Below are positions 13,236 to 24,465 of a stretch of DNA of 64,000 bases, one piece after another. Below the pieces are notes generated by a model. It had not been told where the DNA came from. It did not search any database and saw only the letters and a program-made list of their open reading frames with translations. The position numbers and the translations under genes are program-made. Origin of the DNA: Gymnogyps californianus (Eukaryota; Chordata; Aves; Accipitriformes; Cathartidae). The stretch is from contig NC_059500.1 in assembly GCF_018139145.2 (NCBI RefSeq), positions 41,893,437-41,957,436 on the forward strand, in the 5' to 3' direction. Within the stretch, counting starts at the first letter, position 1. Each line of letters begins with the position of its first letter.

Positions 13236-13995
13236 TTTGAGCTCATTGTTAATGGGTGTCTCTTGTTATTTTCTTTTTAAAATGGCATTGCCAAAATTAG
13301 TGTATAATACATTGAGTTGATCTTGCACTCATTATTCTATAATTTGGACTTCATCAGAGATGCTTCCCAGTGTCTTTGTTGGGAGGAATGGCCTTTTATA
13401 TCTGGGGCACATTTCTAAGCAGTGTACCTGGGAGAAAAAAAAACAGTACTACTGGGGTTTTTGCCATCAATGTCAACATTTTTAGTTTGTTGTTCTTCTA
13501 TAGCTTTATAGTACTGAAGGTTTAAAAATAACTGTGTATATATCAGACCCAAAAATAGTTCTTTTAGGTACAAGATAACTGAAAATGTTCCCCATTTCAT
13601 GTGACAGCAACCTGATCTGGAACAAAGGGCTGGAAGTCTGTGCAGCTAAACCAAATGAGGTTTATTGTTAAGGAAACAAAACAATAGCCAAACAGAATGG
13701 AAAAAAAAAAAAAAAAAAAGATGCTCTGATTTCTGTTTTCAGGTGTTTTTTAAAAATAAACAAGGAAGCAACAGTATAATTTCTTCTCACTAGTCTCTGC
13801 TTCTTCTCTCTGTTCTGATTATTAATCAACCCTAATCCTACAGAAATAATTGAATTCAAGGTAAATTGGCCGATTCTTACCCATCTTCAAAAGAAGTCTC
13901 CACTCTGAACTGTTAAGAGGATAAGAAAGAAAAATTTAGGAGAACCAGAGTAAAACTTGATTCTAAAAAAGAATTTATATAAAGTTTTCTTTTTC
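13236..13995. other. non-coding, poly(A) tract only
   Basis: Unique sequence with a 19-A run at 13701-13719 and no other recognised feature. Confidence 0.5.
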
Positions 13996-14085
13996 TTCCC
14001 TTCCCTTCCCTTCCCTTCCCTTCCCTTCCCTTCCCTTCCCTTCCCTTCCCTTCCCTTCCCTTCCCTTCCCTTCCCTTCCCTTCCC
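13996..14085 (+). repeat. perfect (TTCCC)18 pentanucleotide array
   Basis: Eighteen uninterrupted TTCCC units (90 bp), flanked by further pyrimidine-rich sequence. The complementary strand is (GGGAA)n, with a GGG run every five bases, so it meets quadruplex spacing rules. The tract is also a homopurine-homopyrimidine mirror repeat able to form triplex DNA. The repetitive open frames seen on both strands here are translations of this array, not genes. Confidence 0.97.
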
Positions 14086-14589
14086 TTTTCTAACAATATG
14101 ACTTCCAAAGGAGACTCAAGAAAGAAAGAAAGAACATTCTTAAAATGAAGATCTAGGCAAGAATTAGATCAGCGTAACTTGAAACAAATAATCAAACTGT
14201 TCATAAGCATCTGAAAAATAACCTGGAGACGACTAACAGACCCAGACATTTGCTATATTAATCAGGAACAAATTTAGTCAAATCATTCCTGCAAGATGAT
14301 AACAGGACTTATAAATGGGAAAGGTAATAATAATTGGATACTAAGGTATCCAATAATATCTAATAATAAAGGTAATAAAAATTGGATAGGGAATCATGTG
14401 ACCAACTGATATACTAAATCGGGAAGTACTGTTCTGATAAGACATCAGTAAAATGGTGCAAAGATGGGAAATAACTGTTACTTAGAATTTACCATTGTTC
14501 ATAGTCAAAAGGAAGGATTTTTCTGAGTGTGACATTGTAGGAAGTGACATTGATGTAGCTGAACATGTTTAAGGGACTAGATCTTTCCA
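14086..14589. other. non-coding, AT-rich
   Basis: No gene or clear element. A short local duplication (GGTAATAATAATTGGATA and GGTAATAAAAATTGGATA) lies near 14324-14390. Confidence 0.5.
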
Positions 14590-14830
14590 GTTCTGTCTTT
14601 TATGGTTCCCCCAAAATAATAAAGTCAAACCAAAACATTTTACTTCATCAAAATCAAATACAAAACTTGAAATTATTCATTTTGACATATCCCCATATAA
14701 AACTTAATTGAAATTGGCATGTTCCACTGGAAAAAAAAAAATCAATTTGATGAAGCTTCATCTTCTGATGTAAAACTGTTCCATCAAAGGTGTTTTGACT
14801 GGTTCTTACTTTCATCAGATAAATCATAAA
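14590..14830. repeat. possible old AT-rich repeat
   Basis: The segment carries blocks such as CCAAAACATTTTAC, ATTCATTTTGACAT and TTCCATCAAA. Similar blocks occur, in reverse complement, around 18020-18185 (CAAAACATTTTACTG, ATATTTTGACATTCC). This hints at two diverged copies of one interspersed repeat family. AT-rich composition alone could produce part of the resemblance. Confidence 0.3.
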
Positions 14831-15642
14831 ACCGTGACCACTTGAAATGCTTATAAAAATCTTGCTGATAGCCTCTGAAGACAGGCTGAAAAAAATGACT
14901 GTAGAGGTTAATTAGTCTCTCAGGCTAGTGACTACCCCTGCAGCTTGGTCTTCAAGCACATGAACATGAATTCAGGTCTGTGGAATAGAAATCAGGATGT
15001 GGCCCATTATGTGCCCAGACAGAGGTCTTTCGTCTTTCAGAGGCTGCTAATCTGTCATCTTTTGCTAGTATCAACTGACTGTATAATGCACAAAAGGGAA
15101 AAATTTATATAGCTTAGAGAAAGCATGAGTGGGAGAAACTGAACTTTGGATCTTCCAGTTAGAACAGGAGGACTTCTTAAGATAATTTCTTTTTGAGGGA
15201 CTATGTAGAAAGGAAGTGCAATGATGTTTTGCCCTGAAGTGATGCTATCTCAAGGCTTTTGATCAGAGTAATCATTGTAGAATGTGCATACTCTGCTTTG
15301 TTGTCTGTCAATCTGTGCTTATTGAATGAACTTATACTTTGGAGAGGTCTGAAATACTGTCCTAATAGTTTATGAATGATACTAATCAAAGTACTCATTT
15401 ACTGTTCAAGGGAAGTTATATTTCCTGTTATTACTTCTGAGGAACGTTCATCTTTTAATAGGAGGCCTTTGCTGTATCCTCTGTGTTGGGTGCCAAGAAA
15501 ACCCACTCTATTAGGGGTTTTAGGCCTTCAGCAAATGTTTAATCCCAGATGCAGGACACAGTGAAGTAGGTTCTGTTCTCCCTAAACAGTGCAGAGGAGG
15601 GCTCTTCATGACTGCAAGGATTCTGGATCCCCGCTTGGTTGG
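14831..15642. other. non-coding, nothing recognised
   Basis: Unique sequence. Short open frames near 15200-15560 show no family resemblance. Confidence 0.5.
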
Positions 15643-15744
15643 CATATACATATATATATATATGTATATGTATGAGTGTATAAGTATATATGTGTATATG
15701 TGTGCGTGTATATATACATATCTGTACACACACACACACACACA
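15643..15744 (+). repeat. compound TA/TG/CA microsatellite
   Basis: A (TA)n block is followed by mixed TG/TA units and ends in a (CA)n run. Overlapping minus-strand open frames (within 15520-15784) are artefacts of this repeat. Confidence 0.9.
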
Positions 15745-17007
15745 AATCCACTGCGACCTGTGACAGGAGTACCAGGTGTTCCACTATGTGTTTTGAATTA
15801 TGAGGTGTAAGCAGTAAAGTTTCAGGAAATATTGATAAATGACTGTAGGTTTCTTTGTGTAAGAAGATTGTGTGTAGTTATAGAAACATTATTAAAGAAT
15901 AGCAAGACCTGGGGCGAGGAGCTGAATTTTTAGTGCTGAAGAGGAAGAAAAAAGCCAATTAAAATATCTTATTATGCTGGGAAGTAAAGGGAAGGCGGCA
16001 GAAGCTATGTTTACAGTTGGTAATGTATCAGTCACTTGTTGGAAATAGTTAACTTGGATTAGCAAGAGTTATATGTCCTTACTAGAGACTGATCTTGTCT
16101 TAAATTATGAAAAGTAATTTGAATGTACTTCATTCCAAAGAGTGATATATGGAACCTGTAAAACTACTGAGCTTCTCTTTACACATAATGAGAAAATAAT
16201 TGAATAAAACCACTGCTGAGAGCTCTGTGGCAAGGTACTGACCAAGCTGACCTGTATTGTAATGTTGTGAAGATTTGTGGCATTATAAGTTCATAATTTT
16301 CTCAAAAATTAATAAGTTATTTTGATTTCCTGTGAGATCAATTTCCATATGTTTTTCTCCTACCTTAAAAGCCCTTTTCAGGAACAAATCTCTTGTAGGT
16401 TATGTTCCTTTTTCTCATCCTAACTGGCTGGCTTTTGAAAGTCCTGTTTGCCTAGTCACTTAGGCATTACATCATTATGCAAGATACAAATATTTTCATT
16501 GGACTGGTGATTATTGGGGAGGAAGGGAGGAGAAGTAGTTTGGCAAGTTAATATTCATAAAAACTTTGTAGGGCTCTGTCAATGTTCTTGATCCTATGAG
16601 GCATATACCAAAATCTCCATACACCTTAGAGTTGGAAGATGTAAGTCAAAGGAAAAGGAAGCTTCAAGAATGGGTCAGAGAAGTACGAGGTGATAAGAGT
16701 TCTCTAAGAGTCCTGTTGGGAGGAGCTGGAGTCTCCATGTTCCTGGACAATCCCTTCATATCATCCTCAGCATGTCTGACTCGCTTCTTCCCACAGTCAG
16801 GATTTGATTTCTCATCAATCCCTAAACCCGTGCATCCTGTAATATGATACAGCTCCCACACAGAGACTGTGCTTGAACTGCTAGAAAGTCACATCTTCAT
16901 GTCTACCCTAATAATGTCTTTCACTAGGTCCTAGGAGGCAACCTTATCTCAGAGGTGATCACTTTGCCTCCTCTTGTCTGTGTTTTCTTTTGTTTGCATG
17001 TATTTTC
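15745..17007. other. non-coding, nothing recognised
   Basis: Unique sequence without recognised element or gene. Confidence 0.5.
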
Positions 17008-17031
17008 TTTTTTTTTTTTTTTTTTTTTTTT
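17008..17031 (+). repeat. poly(T) run of 24
   Basis: Twenty-four consecutive T residues. On the minus strand this gives a lysine run in an otherwise meaningless open frame. Confidence 0.95.
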
Positions 17032-17269
17032 GGCTTCTAGTTGTGTTTTCACTGCTGAGGCTTTCAGATGCTTTAGGAAGAAAATTAACCTGCACTTAAA
17101 TACCTCGTAGTGACCTAAAGTGGGCATAAAATGTAAAGACTTTTGGTCAGATATCTGGTTGCCACTTCGACTTTTTCATGGTTCTAGGAGGCCACATCAA
17201 ACTAGAGGAGAGCTCTTCCAGCTCAGCATCCTCATACTTTTCTTCCATTCATGATTGCATATTCTGTCA

Positions 17270-17367
17270 GGGTCTGGAAAACTTTGATCAAAAAAATTGT
17301 CTTTTTGATGAAAAATGAAAAATCTAAAGATATAAGTTTTGGCTGTAATTCAAGTATTTTGGGACAA
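17270..17367. repeat. left part of old AT-rich repeat split by LTR
   Basis: AT-rich sequence with motifs such as TTGATGAAAAATGAAAAATC lies immediately before the LTR. Similar AT-rich sequence resumes right after it at 17853. This is consistent with the LTR having landed inside an older element. Confidence 0.3.
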
Positions 17368-17852
17368 TGTTGTGGTTTAACCCCAGCTGGCAACTAAGCA
17401 CCACTCCCCCTTGGTGGGATGGGGAAGAGAAATGGAAGGGTAAAAGTGAGAAAACTTGTGGGTTGGGATAAGGACAGTTTTACTAGGTAAAGCAAAAGGT
17501 GTGCATGCAAGCAAAGCAAAACAAGGAATTCGTTCAATACTTCCCATCCGCAGGCAGGTGTTCAGCCATCTCCAAGAAAGCAGAGCTCCATCCTGTGTAA
17601 CGCTTGGTTGGTAAGAAAGACAAATGCCATAACTCCAAGCATCGCTCCTTCCTCTTTCTCCCCCTAGATTTTATTGTTAAGCGTCATGTCATGCGGTATG
17701 GGATATCCCTTTTGTCAGTTGGGGTCAGCTGTCCCAGCTATGTCCCCTCCCAACTTCTTGTGCACTCCCAGCCTGCTCACTGTCAGAGCAGTCTGAGAAG
17801 CAGAAAAGGCCTTGATGCTGTGTAGGCACTGCTCAGCAACAACTAAAACACT
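17368..17852 (+). mobile_element. solo LTR of avian endogenous retrovirus, 3'-truncated
   Basis: Begins TGTTGTGGTTTAACCCCAGC and follows the LTR at 59238 almost base for base, including the ACTAAGCACCAC, GCAAGCAAAGCAAAACAAG and CAGGCAGGTGTTCAGCC blocks and the GGTCAGCTGTCCCAGC block. The match stops at AACTAAAACAC, so about 120-130 bp of the 3' end present in the other two LTRs are missing. No internal retroviral region lies next to it. Because the 3' end is lost, no target-site duplication can be checked. Several CpG positions of the other copies are TG/CA here, indicating methylation decay. Confidence 0.85.
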
Positions 17853-18185
17853 TTCTATGAAAGTGCTTTTTGGGTGGAAGTGTTCCCCAAATCAAAATTC
17901 TCTACAGGAAAATTTCCATTTAAACAATAGTAAAAATTTTTCATGTGGAAAATCAACGTGAATTTTTTTTTGCCCAATATGTACATGTAGCATGGTCTGC
18001 CAAGTCCACAGGGAACTAGAAGCCACAAGAAACTGGAAACAAAACTTCCATGATGCCCCAAAGCAGTTTGGAAATATATTAAAGTTATTACAGTAAAATG
18101 TTTTGAGTTTGGAATGTCAAAATATTCTGTTTTGATCTCAAATGCTGAAATGAAACGTTGGATAGTTTCAGTTTTCATTATGATT
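17853..18185. repeat. right part of old AT-rich repeat split by LTR
   Basis: AT-rich sequence with blocks such as GGAAAATTTCCATTTAAAC and AAATTTTTCATGTGGAAAAT, resembling in reverse complement the stretch near 14.6 kb. The family was not identified. Confidence 0.3.
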
Positions 18186-18508
18186 CAAAACAAAGTCAAA
18201 TGTTTGTCCTGAGACCAACAGAAATTACATGACACCAGGGAAGGGCTGATGGATAGAAAAGAACAACTGTGAAGGAAGTAGGAGACACAGTTGGTATTAA
18301 TTATTGTTGCTGGCCACATTAAAAGGCCTATAATATCAGGTTGGGAAGCCTGAAGAAATGTTCTAAAAACTGATGGTGGTAATCTAATCATCTGGTGGTA
18401 TTTTTGAGGCATTTGGTTCTCTGGGGGGAAATACACAGAACAGAGAAAAAAAATTAAAATCTGCATAAAAAGTAAACCAATTAAAGAGAGTTTATAAAAT
18501 ACTTTTAC

Positions 18509-18660
18509 AAGAACAAGCCTTTGAACAATGTCAGATGAATGTTGCCTGTAAGCATCAGAAAGTGAGGCTGTGCCTCCATCTCCAGCATCCTCTTTTTGCC
18601 TCTGGCTGAAGAACTGATACACCATATGTGAGCAATCTGACTCCACCCCCCTCATTACAC
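18509..18660 (-). other. candidate spliced exon, unrecognised
   Basis: The minus strand shows a convincing acceptor (TTTTCCTGTCTGCAG, ending at 18661) followed by 152 bp, then a moderate donor (GTAAAAGT starting at 18508). With a two-base lead the segment reads 50 codons without a stop. It ends exactly in phase, and at least one other frame is closed. The peptide is hydrophilic and includes HMVYQFFSQRQKEDAGDGG and LSDAYRQHSSDIVQRL. The open frame continues past the donor to 18185 with hydrophobic, less protein-like composition, which fits an exon followed by intron. I do not recognise the protein and cannot exclude chance. Confidence 0.25.
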
Positions 18661-18669
18661 CTGCAGACA

Positions 18670-21600
18670 GGAAAACATTTTAAACTTGCACTTAATTACC
18701 CCTTCAAATAGAATGTGTAAAAGGTACAGGAAACCCCTGTGGAATCCATGAATTATCAATCATAATATGAAAAGAATTAATCCCCAAGGATAAACGACTT
18801 GGCAGGGTAGGGCTGGTATTTTATTAAAGGCCTTATTTCCCCCCAGTAAGAAAGGGTCTATTAACTTCAAACACATGGAACCACATGAATTAAATTAGGT
18901 CACTCCTCATGTTACAGTTTCAGATTTCATAAAGTGCAGCTTGTGGTTATATGTCATGTGTTTCACATCTAAAGCACTGGTTGATGACTTCCCAAACTCT
19001 TCAATATTGTACTACCAGTGATATTTACCATAGCTTGACCACAACACTTTCAAAGCTGATGTTAATAATACATAGGCCAGTTTTGTAGGTCTGACCATCT
19101 TTTCCTTCTCAATAAACAAATATTTGTGGTGTGATTGTGGGTGGCTTAACTGTCTGAGTGCCTTGCTGTGAGCAGCTCTTCAGGAAGAAAAAGGCAACAA
19201 TATGGTCTTGGCTTAATTATGGGTAGTGATAATGGCTCGTTGAAAGCATCCTTTTAAAAAGGTTGTAACTGCAAAAGCTTACTTAGACATGAAGAACAAA
19301 CAATTGCTAGAGAGTAAAATACAAATAAAGTAACTGGTTTAAATCTTCCTCCCTCCTCAAATAAATCTCATTTCATTTTCTTCTCCAGGGCGTTGGATGC
19401 AGAGGGTGTGTACGGCACAGAAAGTTTGTTAATCAGAGTAGAGCTGCTTGGGCATCATATGTTATGCAACCCCTTGGATCACAAATCATAACTCAGCAAA
19501 TAAATAGCTAAACATAACAAGAAACTTCTGTTATTTATCTTAGTATGGTACTATTCCCAGAATGAGGCTCTGTTGAAAACAGAGACATCAGAATGTCCAT
19601 TCAGCCTGCCTTGTTTCACTTAATTAATTTTGTTTGCAGACATAACAAGCATGTTATTTATTTAGTTTATTCTGCTGTAAGTAAATACCAAAGCTAGGAT
19701 GCATTCGTTTTAATCCTTTAATTTAACAATCACATACTTCAGGAAGCCAAAGGCATTTCATGAAGATTGGAGTAAAGAGCTATGTTTCCTCTTAGGTTAA
19801 AACATATATGAATATAAGATTTGTAATATTTCATTATGCTTAATATGTGGGCTTTCTCTCATTTGAGTTTACATTGGTGTAACGTCCTCTGAAAGTGCTA
19901 TTTTACTGTCATCTACTGCATGCATCCTTCCAAAGCATCTTTAAAAAAAACAGAATCAGAAAAACTTATATCGTCAAATAGTAAATGTGAGAAACCAGCT
20001 AATCTGCTGCCTGTAAAGTACCTGGGCTGAGTCCTAGTTCCCACCCTGCCCCTGCACTGCCTTAGCATCTGCTTTGTTTTTGGAGCCTGTACACCCGTCT
20101 CTTACAGATCTCTTTCTATCAAGCTGCAAACTAAATAACTTGGTTTTCTGTGTGTCCTTTCAAAGCCTTAAATTTTCTTTGCCTTCTCACTGCACCTTTA
20201 AAAAGTCAATTAGCAATTTCCAGGATGGTTTTTGCAAGTCAAGCCTTCAGTGGAGTTGCAGCCTTGTGAATAAGGATCATTTACTTAGTGGTAAATGCTA
20301 ACAGATACACACTGACTCTGAAAGGTAGATTTAAGTAAATATTAGAACACTTCATTGTACTCCACTAGTGCCTCCCAATTACATCGATCCACGAGCATAA
20401 TTTTTTCAGTGCTAAAATAGACAAATACTTTCCAAATCACCATGTGTTGCTGTTTGCAGGTCTCTTCAAGATTTTTGATCATCTTGAGCACTCTCTTGTC
20501 ACCTTAGCTGGCCCTGTGGGTCAGTGGTTTTATGAAAAAATGCTGTCAAAATGCTCTTGTGTATCTCTAGCCATGCTCTTGTCCCATTATCCCCTTTGGT
20601 GTGCCTCTTTCCCTCCTGGTTCATGTCCCTCTATAGGTTCTGCTGATGCAGAGACCTGTTGACAGATCTCCTTCATCTTCGCAAAGCATGAGAAGAGGTT
20701 CACCACAGCAGACAATGAAATACCAAACTATCAGCTTTTGAAAAGTGGCCAGGTGTTGTCATGGTTACATAGCATTAAGAAGGTCAAGGTACAGACATGG
20801 ATGAGTCCTTGGAAATTTTAATACATTGTGCCTTTGCAATGGCATGTCTTGAGAAGCTTATATACTTTCATGTACACTAAGAAGTTAGAGCTGTTGGTCA
20901 GGGGATTCAGAAATATATACTCTTTCTTAAGTTTTGCTGATGATCTGAAAAATTATTTTTAAAACCTTTTTTTTTAGTAACTGACTTTGGGCAAGCTCAT
21001 AAAATACTATTTAGACGTGTCAATCTAGAAGGCCAGCTTAATCCAAATTCTGTAACCCAAGCTCAAAACTGCCATGTGAAAAACCATCATTCTGCGGTGG
21101 CCTAACTTTGGAACAGCCTAAATGCAGCACTACCTATTTGTCTGACGTTTCTGTGTCTGAAGTCCTGCTTCTGCAACTGTCTTGTCTCATGCTCCAATGT
21201 AAGCCTCAGTAGCAGAGCCCTGGCTCTCCTATACTTTCAATATGTGTAGCTGTGGCTACTTTAAAATGAGTCTGTTGAAGGAAAAGAAGGAATTACCAGA
21301 CTAGGTTCCCACATTTTGATTAATTAATGAATGATTATAGCACTGATCCAGAGCCTCTGCCCACCTCCGCTTTTCCAGGGGTTCAAATCAGCATTTGCAT
21401 ACCCTGGAAGAGTAGTCGAACCAGTAGGCTATGGCCCAGGTTGGAACTGGAGGTATATTCTACCCCCCAGTCCTCCCCTTCTAGACAAATAAAATACCAA
21501 AGAAGTGGGTTATTGTAAAATACTAAAATAATGTCTTATTTTTAAATTTTCCTCATAAGCTGCTGATGCTGTAGAACAGTAACAATATAAAGGTTTTAAA

Positions 21601-23126
21601 AATAAATATCCAAGGTGTCAAAAGTAAACAGTATACATAATTACCTAGTGGAGTGAGTTTTTATTGCAAAGCAGCAAAAACTAATAAAAAATCATGCTCC
21701 CATGAACAGAATAAGAATAATTATGATATGTAAGGTAAAAGAAAAAATAAGGTAAAAACTTAAAGTAATACAAAGGAAGTAAGTTTCAACATAGACATTA
21801 ACATACATGAGAAATATGTTTATAATATATAAAAGATTCCTAGAGAAAGCTAACATAAACTAGGAAATCTAGCATTATTACAATACAAAATGTAATTTGC
21901 AAATGGGATTGCTTGTCATCCGTAGCTATTCTGAGAAAATCATATAGATATAAGCAGTAGTAAAGTCCTTTCTACCTAAGCGAGACTTCTAAAGGCAAGA
22001 TATTCCTTTTTAAATTGTATAGAGTGTTGAAGCTGTATGGAAATATTATAATTCTCTAATACTGCATTTTCAGTCCACTTGACTCTGATGCTATTACATT
22101 CTATAGTCTTTTAAACCAGAAAGAAACATAGGAAATTATGAGATGAAGGACATCATCTTTCTTAAGAATTATGAACCTTTTGTAATTGCAGAAGTGACAT
22201 GTAAAAGGAAATAATGGACCTCTAAGATATCTACAGAAAGAAAAGAGATTGAATGGAATCCTGACTAAGGGATTGCAAAAATGTCCAGGTAATTTGGTCA
22301 GAGAAAGAATGTGTTTGTAAAATATGACCTCTTTCACATAAAAAAAAGGGAGATTCTTCATTAGGCATTCTGGAATTCCAATCTACAAAGGAGGGAGAGC
22401 ACAAGTCTGAAAATAAGATTTCAGTTATGCTATCATATGAGTCTGTGCATAAGACAGAAAGGGGTTGTACAGGGAACATAAGGTTACCTTACAGTTACTG
22501 TGAAATAAAAGCATTTCACGGTAATAATGTTGCAACTACATGGTTGTTCTATTGGATATAATAAATGTGTGGCAAATTGCATTATTATGCCATCACTTTT
22601 TCCGTGAAGTATTTTTTCACAAATGTTACTTAGAAACTGGACTACAGGGATAACTAACTCAGTACAAATGGGGCCTATTCCATATCCCACTGAACTCACT
22701 GTAAAAAGTCCCATCAGCTTCAATGAGCCTCATAGAAAACAAATGAACTATGTTTTTATTTACAGTTGGGACTCATATAGTTCAGAGACACAATATGAAA
22801 CCTGTAAGTGTCAATAAAGGAGTTCAATGACAAGGGCTACAAACTAGACTAGAAAAAAAAGAGAAAAAAAAATCTAAGGAGAAATCTCCATATTGTGCAT
22901 ATAAGCAGAGCAGCTATATCAGAAGGGGAAAAAAAAAACATGTCAGCATCTAAGATCTCTTTTTCTTGGGGCAAATGTGAAGCACAAAGCCATGCTGCCC
23001 CTCCACCTATAACTGCTACTTGGTGGTGTTTTATCCCTGTACACCTTTTCCCATATAAGGATATGAATAAGCTGATATTGCTCTAGGGATAATAAATCTA
23101 GTTTAATACAATTAATACGTACACAC
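18670..23126. other. non-coding, nothing firmly recognised
   Basis: About 4.5 kb of AT-rich unique DNA. Around 22650-22740 are short phrases (CCCACTGAACTCACTG, CCCATCAGCTTCAATGAGCC) typical of old palindromic amniote repeats, but too short to call. Confidence 0.5.
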
Positions 23127-23171
23127 GTGTGTGTGTGTGTGTGTGTGTATGTGTGTGTGTATATATATATA
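23127..23171 (+). repeat. (TG)n/(TA)n microsatellite
   Basis: Eleven GT units, an AT interruption, five more GT units and then five AT units. Open frames on both strands over this tract are low-complexity artefacts. Confidence 0.93.
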
Positions 23172-23408
23172 CCTGTGATGATGCTATTACAAAAACTACT
23201 TACACCAGGCACTGGAGTGAAAGACTGAAAGTAGCTTGTCATGTTGCTGGGGAAATTCCAGTGGCTTGCAGTGCCAATAAACTTGTGGTTTTATCAGCAT
23301 CAAACATTTTAAGAGAACATTTCTCCAATTTAACTGCACTAACAGGGCAAGATCCTGCTGGAACATCAGTTTGTATCCTGCCAGCTGACAGCATTTCTCC
23401 TGCTGTTA

Positions 23409-24465
23409 TCACAAAATCACAGAGCCATACAATACCCTGAATTGGAAGAGAGGCATGTGGATCATCAATTCCAACTCATGACACCTCACAGGGCAACCTG
23501 AAAGTTAAACCATGTATCTAAGAGCGTTGTCCAAGCACTTCTTGAACACCCACAGGCTTGGGGCCATGACCACTTCCCTGGGGAGCTTGTTCCAGGACTT
23601 GACCATCCTCTCAGTGAAAAACCTTTTCCTAATATCCAGTCTGAACTTCCTCTAATGCAGCTTTAAGCCATTCCCTCGCATCCTACCACTGGACAACAGG
23701 GAGGAGGTCAGCACCTCCAACTCCACTCCCCCTCATAAGGAAGTTGTAGACAGCAATGAGGTCACCCATCACTCTCCTCTTCTCTTAGCTGAACAAACCT
23801 AGTATCCTCAGCTGCTCCTTCTAAGTCATGCCCTCTAGTCCTTTCACCACCTTTGTTGCCCTCCTTTGCACACATTCCAATACTTTTACATTGTTCTTAC
23901 ATTGTGGAGCCCAAAACTGCACACAGTACTCAAGGTGAGGCTGCACCAGTGCTGAGTATAAATGGGACAATCACTTCTTTTGACCAGTTAATTATACAGT
24001 GCTTAATGCACCCTAGGGTATGGTTGGCCCTTTTGGCCACCAGAGCACATTGTTGATTCATATTGAGCTTGCCATCAAGCAAAGCCCTCAGATCCTTTTC
24101 TGAAGGGCTGCACTCCAACCTCTTGTCTCCAGTCTATACATACACCCAGGATTACACCATCCCGGGTGCAGAATCCAGCACTTGTCCTTGTTAAAATTCA
24201 TACCGTTGGTGATTGCCCAGTGCTGTGATCTATCAAGATGTCTCTGTCAGGCCTCTCCAGAGTCAATGGCTCCTCCTAATTTAGCATTGTCAGTAAACTT
24301 ACTTTGTATACACTTAAATCCTGTGTCTAGGTCATTGCTAAAAACATTGAAGAGAACTGGCCCTAAAATTGAGCCCTGGGGAACACCACTAGAGTGTTAC
24401 CAGATGTTACCCCATTTGCTACAACTCTTTGAGCCTGATCCTTCAGTCAATTGTTCACCCATCTT
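23409..24465 (-). mobile_element. CR1 LINE, 5'-truncated, decayed
   Basis: Reading the minus strand gives the last third of a CR1 element: the reverse-transcriptase core through the C-terminal region and the short 3' tail at 23409. Diagnostic stretches on the plus strand are CTTGTTCCAGGACTTGACC, AACCTTTTCCTAATATCCAG, CCTTTGTTGCCCTCCTTTGC and CCCTGGGGAACACCACTAG. The last is antisense to the SGVPQG motif of the polymerase. The FADD catalytic box has decayed to a form reading FTDN, so the enzyme cannot be functional. The frame is broken by stops and indels throughout. It aligns by eye with the 53.1-54.1 kb copy but has a different 3' end. The 5' limit is approximate. Confidence 0.88.

Noticed and set aside
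13887..14148. Repetitive peptides on both strands (GKGRE and FPSLP repeats)
   Set aside because: They are direct translations of the TTCCC pentanucleotide array.
15520..15784. Tyr/Ile/His-rich and Cys/Val-rich open frames
   Set aside because: Translations of the TA/TG/CA microsatellite.
16924..17127. Minus-strand open frame with a lysine run
   Set aside because: Produced by the 24-base poly(T) tract.
22943..23440. Open frames on both strands over the TG repeat
   Set aside because: They contain CVCV and THTH repeats from the dinucleotide array, and the remainder has no family resemblance.
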